Shown: positions 7,757 to 16,451, numbered from the stretch's first letter. The stretch: 64,000 bases of DNA from Helicobacter mesocricetorum (GCF_900198605.1 NZ_FZPJ01000018.1:1-64000); one strand, 5' to 3'. Made by a program: numbers and translations. Notes: generated by a model from the letters alone, not told the origin.

Positions 7757-9688
7757 CTAACGAATTGCCCTTGTGGCATTTAATAATGCTAGTAATGCAA
7801 CACCTACATCGCCAAATAACGCTATCCACAAATTCGCAAATCCAAAAGCAGCAAAAACTATAATAGCAGCTTTTACCCCCAAGGCAAGAATAATGTTTTG
7901 CCATAAAATTTTACGCGTTTTTTGGGCGATACTGAAACTTTGGGGTATCTTTCTTAAATCATCATTAAGTATTACAACATCTGCCCCTTCTAAGGCTAAA
8001 TCACTTCCCATTTTGCCCATAGCAATACCAACATCACAAAGTATCAAAGAAGGAGCATCATTGATTCCATCTCCGACGAAAGCGACTTTGTTTTTACCTC
8101 TTTTTTGTAAAATCTTTTTTAAAAACTCTACCTTACCAGCAGGAAGTAAATTAGCAACAAAAGCATTAATCCCAACTTGCTTCGCAACTTCTTTTACAAC
8201 AGATTCTTTGTCTCCGCTTAAAATATGAAGTTTATAGCCTTGATTTTTTAACCAAGTAATAGCTTCTTGTGCTTCCTCCTTAATATAATCTTCTAAAAGA
8301 ATACTTCCAATAACTTCATTTTCTAAGGCAAGAAAAACTTGGCACTTACTTGTTGTATCATCTTTAATGAATTGTTGCGTAAGATTCCCTATAAATCGTC
8401 CATTACCTAATGCGACTTTTTTACCCTCCCATATAGCACTAATTCCCCCTCCAGCACTCTCTTGTAGATTTTCAACCTCCAAAATCTCTCCATTAAGCTT
8501 TGCAATAGCCTTAGCAATAGGATGATTAGAATGGGATTCCAAAGTTTTTGCCAAGGAAATAATCCACTGCTTATCATAGGGAGCATAGTTTTGTATTTCT
8601 TTAACGATTAATACCCCCTTAGTAAGTGTGCCTGTTTTATCAAAGATAATGGTTTTGGTATCAAAGAGTGTTTCAAGGTAGCTTGAACCTTTGATTAAAA
8701 TCCCCTCTTTAGAAGCTCTACCAAGTGAAGCAAAGAAAGTAAGCGGTATAGAAATAACCAAAGCACAAGGACAAGAAACTACCAAAAAAACAATTCCTCG
8801 ATACAACCAAGTATAGAAAGTCTCACTAAATCCCTCTATAAAACCATTGGGAGCAATAATGCCAAAGTAAAGAGGGGGAAATACACTAATGCTAATTGCC
8901 AATAAAGCAACAATTGGGGTATAAAACCTCGCAAATTTAGTAATAAACTCCTCACTCCTGCTTTTTTGCGCATTACCCTCTTCTATGAGTTTAATAATTT
9001 TACTAAAAGCAGAATTTTCATAATTTTGTGTAGCTTGTATATGCAAAACACCATAAAGGTTAATCCCTCCAGAGAGAAGACTATCCCCAACACCTACATT
9101 CTGCGGAATAGATTCTCCACTTAAGCTAGAATTATCAATACTGCTCTCTCCTTGAATAATAATTCCATCAACAGGAATCCTATCTCCTGCTAAAAGCACT
9201 AAAATATCGCCTTTTTGAATGTTTTTTGGATCAATGCTCACAACTTTATCATCTTGTAAAATCCTCGCATTCTCCACTTTGATAGAAGCAAGTGTTTGGA
9301 TAGATTTTTTAGATTTCTCCACGACAAGACTTTCTAAAAATTCTCCCACCCTATAAAACAATAAAATCGCTACGGCTTCAGCCCCATCCCCTATAATCCA
9401 AGCCCCAATAGAGGCAAAAGCCATAAGGGTATTTTCATTAAAAAATTTCTTTTTTAAAAATCCTTTGAATGCCTCTTTTAAAATCCCATAACCTAAGACA
9501 AAATAACAAAACACATAAAGAAAAAATAAAAAGGTTTTATCAATAGAGTAAGCGAATATTTGAACTTCAAAAATCAATCCAACAAGATAAAGCAACCCAC
9601 TAAAAATTAAAAGCATTTTTGCAAAATTATTCTTTAATCCATAGGTGTCTTTAGAGCAAAAATTACAGCAACAGAGCATATTTTCCAT
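7757..9688 (-). CDS. cadA: P1B-type heavy-metal efflux ATPase (Zn/Cd/Pb class)
   Basis: This inner-membrane ATPase of 643 residues pumps divalent metal ions out of the cytoplasm. The metal-binding CPC motif is at about residues 306-308. The phosphorylation motif DKTGTLTKG begins at Asp 350. An SGES actuator loop is at about 190, the HP locus at about 390 and GDGINDAP near 545. The last membrane helix has the Gly-Asp-Val-Gly typical of ZntA/CadA pumps. The N terminus has no complete GMxCxxC domain and instead carries CCCNFC at residues 6-11, which may be a reduced metal site. It lies eight bases behind an ArsR/SmtB-family regulator on the same strand, so the two form a metal-responsive operon. 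Zinc or cadmium is likelier than copper from the helix motifs. Confidence 0.9.
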   Translation of the reverse strand: MENMLCCCNFCSKDTYGLKNNFAKMLLIFSGLLYLVGLIFEVQIFAYSIDKTFLFFLYVFCYFVLGYGILKEAFKGFLKKKFFNENTLMAFASIGAWIIGDGAEAVAILLFYRVGEFLESLVVEKSKKSIQTLASIKVENARILQDDKVVSIDPKNIQKGDILVLLAGDRIPVDGIIIQGESSIDNSSLSGESIPQNVGVGDSLLSGGINLYGVLHIQATQNYENSAFSKIIKLIEEGNAQKSRSEEFITKFARFYTPIVALLAISISVFPPLYFGIIAPNGFIEGFSETFYTWLYRGIVFLVVSCPCALVISIPLTFFASLGRASKEGILIKGSSYLETLFDTKTIIFDKTGTLTKGVLIVKEIQNYAPYDKQWIISLAKTLESHSNHPIAKAIAKLNGEILEVENLQESAGGGISAIWEGKKVALGNGRFIGNLTQQFIKDDTTSKCQVFLALENEVIGSILLEDYIKEEAQEAITWLKNQGYKLHILSGDKESVVKEVAKQVGINAFVANLLPAGKVEFLKKILQKRGKNKVAFVGDGINDAPSLILCDVGIAMGKMGSDLALEGADVVILNDDLRKIPQSFSIAQKTRKILWQNIILALGVKAAIIVFAAFGFANLWIALFGDVGVALLALLNATRAIR

Positions 9689-9696
9689 TTTTGTCC

Positions 9697-10041
9697 TTAA
9701 TTTATTTCACTAATATGCTCTAAACCTTGTTCAAATATTTTCTGAATATGATCATCATCAAGCTCATAAAAGACTTCCTTTCCTTGCTTTTGATAGCGAA
9801 CAAGTCTAGCGTGTCTTAGGATTCTTAGCTGGTGGGATACAGCAGATTGCGAAAGATTGAGTGTAGAAGCAATCTCATTAACACAAAGCTTTTCGCGCTG
9901 TAAAAGCGATAAAATACGAATGCGTGAAGAATCCCCAAATATCTTAAAAAGTTCAGCAAGTTCATAGAGTAATTCTTCTTGCGGTAGAGTATCAACTATT
10001 TTCTGTAAAATCTTTTGTCTATCTGCGCTAATCTCTGGCAT
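9697..10041 (-). CDS. ArsR/SmtB-family metal-sensing repressor
   Basis: This is a 114-residue winged-helix repressor that releases DNA on binding metal. The recognition helix lies at about residues 62-76 (SQSAVSHQLRILR). Asp96, His98, His109 and Glu112 reproduce the spacing of the alpha-5 zinc site of SmtB/CzrA (D-x-H, 10 residues, H-x-x-E). The alpha-3 region has a single Cys (LCVNEIA) instead of the CVC of CadC, so a zinc sensor of the SmtB/CzrA type is favoured over a thiol-rich cadmium sensor. It precedes the efflux ATPase in one operon. An AT-rich palindrome just upstream is the likely operator, so the pair is probably autoregulated. Confidence 0.9.
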   Translation of the reverse strand: MPEISADRQKILQKIVDTLPQEELLYELAELFKIFGDSSRIRILSLLQREKLCVNEIASTLNLSQSAVSHQLRILRHARLVRYQKQGKEVFYELDDDHIQKIFEQGLEHISEIN

Positions 10042-10056
10042 AACTTTTGTCCTTTT

Positions 10057-10080
10057 ATATATGATTATATATTCATATAT
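10057..10080 (-). promoter_or_regulatory. Palindromic operator of the metal-efflux operon
   Basis: The perfect inverted repeat ATATATGA-N8-TCATATAT begins 16 bases upstream of the regulator's start codon. ArsR/SmtB-family repressors bind imperfect repeats built on ATATGAA/TTCATAT, so this fits an autoregulatory operator. It also overlaps AT-rich sequence that could serve as the -10. Confidence 0.7.
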
Positions 10081-10229
10081 TATTTAAGTGTGGAAGTGTA
10101 AAGTTATTTTTATAAAAATACTCTTAAGCCCTAGCTCTTTGCTAACAATGCGTATTTAAGGCAAATATTAAACTAAATTTTTAAAAAATCTCTCAATACC
10201 CTTTAAGCATAAAATCCAATTTAAAAAGA

Positions 10230-10235
10230 TATACT
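10230..10235 (+). promoter_or_regulatory. Putative -10 box of the DUF302 gene
   Basis: TATACT lies 38 bases upstream of the ATG at 10274, and an AAGGAG ribosome binding site follows. Confidence 0.4.
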
Positions 10236-10273
10236 AGCGACTTAAATTTTGATATTTAAGGAGAAAACACAAG

Positions 10274-10708
10274 ATGAAAATCACGAAAGTATTACTTTCT
10301 TTTTTTATACTTGCTAGTTTAGTGAAGGCAATGGAACCCATCAAAAGCAAATATGATTTTAACACCACTTATGAGAATACTAAAAAACTTCTAACGCAAA
10401 AGAATATACCCATTTTTGCAGAATTTGATCATAGTAAAAACGCTAAAGATGTTGGATTAGAACTCAATGCCACAAAAGTAATAGTCTTTGGCAATCCAAA
10501 AGTTGGCACATTTTTAATGCAAGAAAATCCAAAAATCTCTATGGAATTACCACTTAGAATCTCTATTTGGGAAGATACTCAACACAATACTTATATAGCC
10601 TATACCGATATTAAAGAGCTTGCCAAAAAATATGCTATTAAAAACAATCAAATCGTTGAAAATATCCATAAACTCTTAGAAGAAATTATCAAAACCTCTG
10701 CAAAATAA
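10274..10708 (+). CDS. Exported DUF302-family protein
   Basis: This protein has 144 residues with a signal peptide of about 19 (MKITK, hydrophobic stretch, VKA). The body matches the DUF302 pattern: an early Lys/Ser-rich strand, a central IPIFAEFDHSKNAK region, and VIVFGNPKVGTFLM followed by ISMELPLRISIWED. The family is small, often periplasmic and of unknown function; some members lie near metal or redox genes. It stands alone with its own promoter, divergent from the metal-efflux operon, so a link to metal stress is possible but not shown. Confidence 0.8.
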   Translation: MKITKVLLSFFILASLVKAMEPIKSKYDFNTTYENTKKLLTQKNIPIFAEFDHSKNAKDVGLELNATKVIVFGNPKVGTFLMQENPKISMELPLRISIWEDTQHNTYIAYTDIKELAKKYAIKNNQIVENIHKLLEEIIKTSAK

Positions 10709-10908
10709 ATTATCTTCTGTTTCTTAGGATGTGGAATAACTCCGCATCATCTCTTAGGGTTAAGTTTTAGAAATAAAGCTTAGTGCAAAAGCTATTTTTA
10801 TACTTGAACGCATTCTATTTTCTTTTATTCTTAATATTAAAGTGAAATATGGTATCTTAAAGGCAATAAAATATTAGATTATAGATTATGAGGTTATAGA
10901 TTTAAATT

Positions 10909-12102
10909 ATGGAAATCATTAATAATATAAATTTCACTATCATTGTGGTAGGAATTATTCTTTTTATAAGTGTTTATGCAAGCAAGCTTTCAGAAAAAAT
11001 AGGAATCCCCTTGTTGCTAGTCTTTTTAGGCATTGGTATGCTACTTGGAAGTGAAGGAATTGTAGGAATTGAATTTGACAATGTCTTCTTGGCGCAAATA
11101 ATTGGTATGATAGCACTTATTTTTATTCTCTATAGTGGAGGACTTGACACTTTTTGGGAAGAAATTAAACCTGTAATGATAAGCGGAGTAATCCTTGCAA
11201 CACTTGGTGTTCTATTAACTGCCCTCATTATGGCGTGCTTTATCTATTTAGTGTTGGATTTTACTTTCTTAGAATCTATGCTTTTAGGTTCCATCATCTC
11301 CTCTACCGATGCCGCAGCAGTATTTATGATATTGCGCTCACAAAAAATAAAACTTAAAAACAATATAGGACCTCTTTTAGAGCTTGAATCGGGAAGCAAT
11401 GATCCTATGGCGATTTTCTTAACAATTACCATTTTACAACTTATTTTTATGCCCCAAACACATTCCATAGGAGAGTGGATTTTACAATTTATTGCTCAAT
11501 TTGCCGTTGGGGGAGTTTTAGGCATATTATGTGGTTATCTCTTTCCTAAAATCTGCCAACACATCAATATTTCACAAGCGGGTTTATACCCACTTATTAG
11601 TGTAGCTTGGCTTTTTATGATCTTTGGAGTTTCATCATTTTTAAATGGGAATGGCTATTTAAGTATTTATTTAGCTGGTATCATTACTAATAAATACGCT
11701 TTTCCCAACAAATCCAATATTATTGCTTTTCACGATGCCATTGCTTGGATGATGCAAATTGTCGTTTTCTTAGTATTGGGATTGCTTGTATTCCCTTCTC
11801 AATTACCTGATGTTGCCATTCAAGCTTTTGTTTTAGCTTTTATTTTAATCTTCTTGGCGCGCCCTCTTAGTGTATTTATCTCACTTTATAAAAGTAAATA
11901 TAACAAAAAAGAAAAAATCTATATTTCTTGGGTAGGTTTAAGAGGGGCTGTTCCTATCATCCTTGCAACCTATCCTTATGTTTATAAATTTGAATCTTCT
12001 TCAACAATCTTTAATATTGTCTTTTTTATGGTTATCATTTCCGTGCTTCTACAAGGAGTAACTATAAGTTTTATGGCGAAAAAACTAGATCTTATAGAAT
12101 AG
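10909..12102 (+). CDS. CPA1-family cation/proton antiporter
   Basis: This inner-membrane exchanger has 397 residues and about twelve hydrophobic helices. The family motif ESGSNDPMAIFLTI at about residues 163-176 has the Asn-Asp pair used for ion exchange, and SSTDAAAVF near 126 is a second conserved block. It resembles the membrane part of NhaP2/CvrA-type Na+ or K+/H+ antiporters. The C-terminal cytoplasmic TrkA-C/regulatory part of those proteins is absent, and the frame ends normally just after the last helix. It likely helps pH or salt homeostasis; the ion preference cannot be decided. It is followed by a sigma54-like promoter for the next gene. Confidence 0.88.
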   Translation: MEIINNINFTIIVVGIILFISVYASKLSEKIGIPLLLVFLGIGMLLGSEGIVGIEFDNVFLAQIIGMIALIFILYSGGLDTFWEEIKPVMISGVILATLGVLLTALIMACFIYLVLDFTFLESMLLGSIISSTDAAAVFMILRSQKIKLKNNIGPLLELESGSNDPMAIFLTITILQLIFMPQTHSIGEWILQFIAQFAVGGVLGILCGYLFPKICQHINISQAGLYPLISVAWLFMIFGVSSFLNGNGYLSIYLAGIITNKYAFPNKSNIIAFHDAIAWMMQIVVFLVLGLLVFPSQLPDVAIQAFVLAFILIFLARPLSVFISLYKSKYNKKEKIYISWVGLRGAVPIILATYPYVYKFESSSTIFNIVFFMVIISVLLQGVTISFMAKKLDLIE

Positions 12103-12132
12103 TGGAATCTTTTTTGCTTTAGGATTCTATAA
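12092..12132 (+). promoter_or_regulatory. Sigma54-type promoter inside a 9-bp inverted repeat
   Basis: TGGAATCTTTTTTGCTTT (12103-12120) has GG and GC separated by exactly ten bases. It matches the -24/-12 sigma54 pattern of Helicobacter and Campylobacter (TTGGAAC...TTGCTT). It lies about 33 bases before the ATG at 12153. It sits in the loop between TTATAGAAT (12092-12100) and its perfect reverse complement (12124-12132), which could also act as a terminator of the antiporter gene. Confidence 0.55.
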
Positions 12133-12152
12133 TCCACAAGAAAGGTTTCCCT

Positions 12153-12827
12153 ATGAGACTCTTGCTTTTATTTGTTTTTCTATCAGGCTTTACACTAAGC
12201 TATCAAAGCTATCAATCCTCTAATACAATTTCTCCGCAAGCTTCTTATCATCCTTTATATGAACAAAGGCGCAATCGCTTGCTTGGTATTTATGGAATGA
12301 ATAATAGGGTAAATTCTGATGCAACTTTAAGCATTGCAGGGAATCCTCAAGACCATAGCCTTAGCGAAAAACTCTCTGGAATTGGACTTACTACTGGATA
12401 TTTACTAAATCCAAACCATAGAATCTTATTAAACTTTGAAAGCTTTTTTAAGAAAAATGGCTTTTCTTACCAAACTTTTGCCCTAAACTATGCTTTTACT
12501 CCACAAATCCCAAATACTATAAATTGGCGTTTATTATTAAGCGCAAATGCAGGAATAGCATTCGCTCAATTCAATGAAGGTAGCTTTGTAATTAATGATA
12601 GTGCTATGGGAAAACTTAAATATACAGGATTTACCTATGGAGCAAAAACAGGAGTTATTTATCAAATCCCCTATGGAGAATTAGAATTGGGTATCCAAAC
12701 AAGGCGACTAAACTTTGGTTCAGAAAGTAGTAGTGTCTTTATAAATAATGCCCCTGCTGCTACTGCCCTTGATTTAAGCCAAACTTCAAGCACAGGATTA
12801 TTCTTAGGCTATAATTTTCTCTTTTAA
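12153..12827 (+). CDS. Outer-membrane beta-barrel-like protein
   Basis: This protein has 224 residues with an N-terminal signal peptide (about 17 residues ending near TLSYQ). The body has alternating hydrophobic strands (RILLNFESFF, TFALNYAF, WRLLLSANAGIAF, GELELGIQTRRL) and a terminal strand LFLGYNFLF ending in Phe, which is the signature for BAM-dependent insertion. This suggests a small outer-membrane barrel of about eight strands. The family is not recognised. It lies directly behind a sigma54-like promoter, which in these bacteria mostly drives flagellar hook-stage genes, so co-expression with flagella is an inference to test. Confidence 0.65.
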   Translation: MRLLLLFVFLSGFTLSYQSYQSSNTISPQASYHPLYEQRRNRLLGIYGMNNRVNSDATLSIAGNPQDHSLSEKLSGIGLTTGYLLNPNHRILLNFESFFKKNGFSYQTFALNYAFTPQIPNTINWRLLLSANAGIAFAQFNEGSFVINDSAMGKLKYTGFTYGAKTGVIYQIPYGELELGIQTRRLNFGSESSSVFINNAPAATALDLSQTSSTGLFLGYNFLF

Positions 12828-12829
12828 GA

Positions 12830-13591
12830 ATGCCTACTATATCTTCCCTTAAAATCCCTAAAAAACCTTCTAAAAAATTTATTGCTAATCTTTTAGAAGA
12901 ACATTATCATCTTTTTAACACTTCTTATAGTATTTCAGAATCCCTGCCTGATCCCTTAGGGATAGCAAGAGATTTTAGGGATGATAAAGTAGCCCTTTTT
13001 TGTGCATTATTTTCTTATGGTAATGTAAAGGCGATTATTAATTTTTTACAATCTTGCAATCTACACTCCCTAAAAAGCTCTCAAATTGCACAATGCACAA
13101 TGAAATCTTACCGCTTTCAAACAAACCAAGAGATTCAAGATTTTTTTGAATCCCTTATAAATTGTAATAATCTCTACCGCACTTTCTATAAAAATTATAA
13201 AAATGGTTCCATAATTGAAGGTATTTATTCCCTACAACATCTCCTTTATGAAAAACTATCGCTTAACACACAGGGCTTAAGATTTTTAATCGGTAACCCC
13301 CATTGTAGCTCTCCAATGAAGCGATGGAATATGTTTTTACGTTGGATGGTAAGAGAGGATTGTTTAGATTTAGGCTTATGGGGAGATATTAAAAAAAGTG
13401 ATTTAATCCTTCCATTGGATACCCATACTTTTAGAGTCTCCCAAAGACTTGGAATCTTGAAACGAAAAACTTACGATTTACAAGCTGCACTAGAAGTAAG
13501 CAATTTCTTGAAAACCCTTGATAAACACGATCCTATTAAATATGATTTTGCACTTTATAGAATCGGGCAATTAAAGCTTATTAATTCTTAA
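12830..13591 (+). CDS. TIGR02757/DUF2400 family protein
   Basis: This 253-residue cytoplasmic protein matches TIGR02757. Family features are DPLGIARDFRDDKVALFCALFSYGNVKAI near residues 42-69, a central RWNMFLRWMVR block near 164-174 and LDTHTFRVSQRLGIL near 195-209. The last two resemble helix-hairpin-helix DNA glycosylase elements, but no function has been assigned to the family. It starts two bases after the stop of the barrel gene and so is probably co-transcribed. Its 3' end overlaps the convergent flgK gene by eleven bases. Confidence 0.85.
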   Translation: MPTISSLKIPKKPSKKFIANLLEEHYHLFNTSYSISESLPDPLGIARDFRDDKVALFCALFSYGNVKAIINFLQSCNLHSLKSSQIAQCTMKSYRFQTNQEIQDFFESLINCNNLYRTFYKNYKNGSIIEGIYSLQHLLYEKLSLNTQGLRFLIGNPHCSSPMKRWNMFLRWMVREDCLDLGLWGDIKKSDLILPLDTHTFRVSQRLGILKRKTYDLQAALEVSNFLKTLDKHDPIKYDFALYRIGQLKLINS

Positions 13592-15413
13592 TCCCCAAAA
13601 GTGTAGTTATCATTTCATCAATAGTTGAAACCACTTTAGCATTAGCACTATATCCACTTTGAAATCGTATAAGATTTACTAGTTCATCATCCACAGAAAC
13701 TTCTGAAGACTTTTTATACTCTTGTTTAATAGCTATATAAACAGCCTCTTTAGTGTCTTGTGTAGTTTTCGTTGCTTCTGTTTGAGAGGCGACTTTACTG
13801 GCAATAAGACGAAAGTATTCACTTATAGTTTCAGAATGCTTATTTCCCTCATAATCTGTAAAAGTAATTTTGTCATATTGGAGTTGCTGCATCATATTAG
13901 CCACTTCAAAATTCCCAGATACCGGCTCACGATAAGCACGAATCAAAGTAGGATCCTCTCTGTATTCAAGAGCCAATCTCATATCCCTTGCATTACTGCC
14001 TTCAAAAAATCTATTTACTCCAAATGCTCCTGCGAAATTTGTCCCATTATCTTGTATGGAAATATAAATCTCTTCAGAAGGATTCTTAGGAGTGATAGCA
14101 AAAGTTCTATTATCATTCGTAAAAGTTGCTGTAAATCTGTCATCAAAGTCATCACTAGCATTATTATTGCTATTGTCATCGGCATTAGCATTAAGTTGTT
14201 GTAATATACTTTGCATATTCGTAAGATTATCAATAGTTATCGTTCTTTTCCCTAATGTCTTACCTTGTTTATCATACATTATCACATCAAAACTTCCTTC
14301 ATTAATGTTATATCCACTTGTTGTAAGAGCATCTTGAAAATTAATCCTTAAAACATCACTAGAAACATTTAGTCTAGCACTTTGTGTATATAAATTATTA
14401 GTAGTTTCTATAATTCCATTAGCAAGACTATCTAAATCATTAATATAAACCTGAAGCTTTCCTATTCCTCCTGTGCTACCATCCTCTAGCATATCTTCTG
14501 TGCGAATTAAATCTAATATCGCCCCAACTTTACCTTGATTTAAAGAATTAGAAAGATTATATTCTTTATGATCCGTCCTTAGATATTTAATTGTATAAAG
14601 TCCATCAGGATTATCAAAGTTATCTAAAGTTAAAGGTTGAAAAGAAGCACCATCAACAATGACTCTTCCACCAATATTTAGTGTATATCTCTCTTCAAAA
14701 TCAGCAATATCTTTATTTACAATAGCACTTCCTTGTAAGCCATTTTTAAAAACATCTGCACCAATAAGATTATTAATTTCAAACTCATATTGATCCCTTA
14801 AATCCCTTAAATCATTAGCTTTTTTATTGAGATGTTTGCTTTCATATTCTCCGATTTGTTTATTCAAAATAGCAATCTGCTTCCCTAAACGATTCACTTC
14901 TTCAACCGCAGTTTTTAACTCTTGATTAAGGCTTTTTTGGAGATTTACCAAACGTTCTCTTGTTGTTGTAATATTATTAATAAGTGTTTGGGATTGTTCT
15001 GCTAAAGAGACTTTTTGGGCAGAATCTCCAGCCTTAATGGATAAATTCTTCCAGGCATCAAAATATTTTTGCAAATCATTATAAATTCCAACCTTATCCA
15101 CTTCTGGATAATAAGAGGAGGCTTCCTTAAGTCCTTTAAAACTAGTATCATAAAAAGTTTTTTCCGAACTTGCTCTTTTATAACGAGAAAAGGTATATTC
15201 ATCATGCACTCTCTCGATGCTTAAAACAGAAAGCCCTTGCCCTAAAGCATAGTTTTGTCTCCAAAGTGGAATTTCAGCCGCTGTTCGAACAACTTGTCTG
15301 GAGTAAAATTCATTATTAGCATTAGCAATATTATTTCCCACAGTATCCACCATTACTTGGTGACCTATTAGTCCTGTATAAGGAGTGTTAAGAGATGAAA
15401 GTATCCCACCCAT
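13581..15413 (-). CDS. flgK: Flagellar hook-filament junction protein FlgK
   Basis: This 610-residue protein forms the first hook-associated ring between hook and filament. The N terminus has the rod/hook-family signature VDTVGNNIANANNEFYSRQ at about residues 23-41. Long coiled-coil regions follow, and the C terminus (VSVDDELVNLIRFQSGYSANAKVV) matches the flagellar terminal D0 helix. It has no signal peptide, as expected for export by the flagellar type III system. It sits behind the genes for FlgN, its likely chaperone, and FlgM. Length is normal for the genus. Confidence 0.95.
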   Translation of the reverse strand: MGGILSSLNTPYTGLIGHQVMVDTVGNNIANANNEFYSRQVVRTAAEIPLWRQNYALGQGLSVLSIERVHDEYTFSRYKRASSEKTFYDTSFKGLKEASSYYPEVDKVGIYNDLQKYFDAWKNLSIKAGDSAQKVSLAEQSQTLINNITTTRERLVNLQKSLNQELKTAVEEVNRLGKQIAILNKQIGEYESKHLNKKANDLRDLRDQYEFEINNLIGADVFKNGLQGSAIVNKDIADFEERYTLNIGGRVIVDGASFQPLTLDNFDNPDGLYTIKYLRTDHKEYNLSNSLNQGKVGAILDLIRTEDMLEDGSTGGIGKLQVYINDLDSLANGIIETTNNLYTQSARLNVSSDVLRINFQDALTTSGYNINEGSFDVIMYDKQGKTLGKRTITIDNLTNMQSILQQLNANADDNSNNNASDDFDDRFTATFTNDNRTFAITPKNPSEEIYISIQDNGTNFAGAFGVNRFFEGSNARDMRLALEYREDPTLIRAYREPVSGNFEVANMMQQLQYDKITFTDYEGNKHSETISEYFRLIASKVASQTEATKTTQDTKEAVYIAIKQEYKKSSEVSVDDELVNLIRFQSGYSANAKVVSTIDEMITTLLGIKN

Positions 15414-15428
15414 AAGAATCCTCCTCTC

Positions 15429-15884
15429 TTATATTTCAGCTTTTAAAAATGTAGAGTTACCTAAAGTGCTTTTCTTATATCCTCCATCTTCGACAGGAAG
15501 AATATTTTTAAGAAGTGAATTATAAAATTCAGAAACCGCTAAAGACATCTTTCCAAAATGAGAGTTCAGCTCTTTGAGCTTTTCAAGATTATCGTGAAGT
15601 TCCGCAGTAACTTCATTGGCACCCTCACCTAATAATTTTTGTTTATCTTCATAAGTCAAATCAGTAATTGTGGCATTGGGATAATTTTCCTTAAGTTTAG
15701 CTTCTATTCCTTGAGCATAAGCTTCTTTCTTTTTGATAAATGAAGCTATCAATTCTTCTTTTTGTGAAACTCTAGCAAAGATTGCATCATTTTTAGCAAT
15801 TTTAATATCAATAATATCCTGCTCTGTAATAGCTATTAAAGCTTTTACATCCTCTAAAGCATCTTTTAAAAATTGCAACGACAT
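15429..15884 (-). CDS. flgN: FlgN-like flagellar export chaperone
   Basis: This 151-residue, largely helical, cytoplasmic protein contains KKEAYAQGIEAKL and a C-terminal region starting near KLKELNSHFGKMS. Its place between flgM and flgK is where the FlgN chaperone of the junction proteins is found in this group (HP1120-like in H. pylori). FlgN binds FlgK and FlgL tails and delivers them to the export gate. Identity with the FlgN family is weak by eye and rests partly on context. Confidence 0.75.
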   Translation of the reverse strand: MSLQFLKDALEDVKALIAITEQDIIDIKIAKNDAIFARVSQKEELIASFIKKKEAYAQGIEAKLKENYPNATITDLTYEDKQKLLGEGANEVTAELHDNLEKLKELNSHFGKMSLAVSEFYNSLLKNILPVEDGGYKKSTLGNSTFLKAEI

Positions 15885-15913
15885 AAGATAACTCCTAAAT
15901 ATAGACTTATCTT

Positions 15914-16153
15914 CTATCTAAGCAACTCTTGTGCCATTTTTTCGGCACTACTCCTTAAATCAATTTTATAATTACCATCTAAGATTGCTTGTTTAATGGT
16001 TTCTACACGCGAAGTAGAAGCTTTTGTGTTTTGTGTTTTGTGTTTATCATCAACAGATTCATTTCTAGCATTATTCACAGGCGAAGCATTTTTATTATTC
16101 ACCTGATTAATCGCATTAGAAAAATTAGAGTTATTCATCAAATGATTAATCAT
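15914..16153 (-). CDS. flgM: Anti-sigma28 factor FlgM
   Basis: This 79-residue protein binds and inhibits FliA (sigma28) until the hook is complete. The N-terminal half is Asn- and Ser-rich and likely disordered. The C-terminal part (TSRVETIKQAILDGNYKIDLRSSAEKMAQELL, residues about 47-78) holds the conserved helices that grip sigma28. The start is ATG at 16153 behind AGGAGGA. A sigma28-type promoter lies just upstream, so FlgM appears to be made under the control of the factor it inhibits, together with flgN and flgK. Confidence 0.9.
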   Translation of the reverse strand: MINHLMNNSNFSNAINQVNNKNASPVNNARNESVDDKHKTQNTKASTSRVETIKQAILDGNYKIDLRSSAEKMAQELLR

Positions 16154-16186
16154 TCTTCCTCCTTTTAAAATTATCTCAACCTATAA

Positions 16187-16217
16187 CTAAATCGGTTTTT
16201 TTCAAAAAAACTAAAAT
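16187..16217 (-). promoter_or_regulatory. Sigma28 (FliA) promoter of flgM-flgN-flgK
   Basis: On the minus strand, TTTTAGTTTTTTT is followed after a short A-rich spacer by CCGATTTAG. This matches the Helicobacter/Campylobacter sigma28 pattern (TAAG-like -35, T-rich stretch, CGATTT or CGATAT -10). It lies about 35 bases upstream of the flgM start, and its -35 part touches the stop codon of the small membrane gene upstream. Confidence 0.7.
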
Positions 16218-16405
16218 GAATTTTTTATACTTTTTGAAACATCCTGCAAAAACTTTTCTGTATCGGTCTTTGGAGGGACAATAATCTGTTGCGAATCAAA
16301 TAAAGGCACATTCGCTCCACCAATCTTAATAGCATAAAGTATCACAAATAACATAAAATAAATAAACATTCCAAAACCAATAGAAGGTATAAACCAATCT
16401 TTCAT
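16211..16405 (-). CDS. Small single-span membrane protein, unknown function
   Basis: This is a 64-residue protein with one hydrophobic helix at about residues 6-28 (IPSIGFGMFIYFMLFVILYA). A short polar tail holding PPKTDTEKFLQDVSKSIKN follows. The ribosome binding site AAAGGA lies six bases before the ATG. It follows the ThiE-like gene and precedes flgM; its stop overlaps the -35 of the sigma28 promoter. I do not recognise the family. The helix is probably an anchor with the tail in the cytoplasm or periplasm. Confidence 0.55.
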   Translation of the reverse strand: MKDWFIPSIGFGMFIYFMLFVILYAIKIGGANVPLFDSQQIIVPPKTDTEKFLQDVSKSIKNSF

Positions 16406-16451
16406 TTCAATCCTTTGCCTTTAATATAGCAAGTTTTTACAAAATATTTTA

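Noticed and set aside
7773-8228. A 151-codon forward frame opposite the metal ATPase
   Set aside because: It is the mirror of a well-supported gene and its product has the low-complexity Pro/Ser/Lys composition of a shadow frame.
13722-14204. A 160-codon forward frame within flgK
   Set aside because: It lies antisense to conserved flgK sequence and has no start signal or family resemblance.
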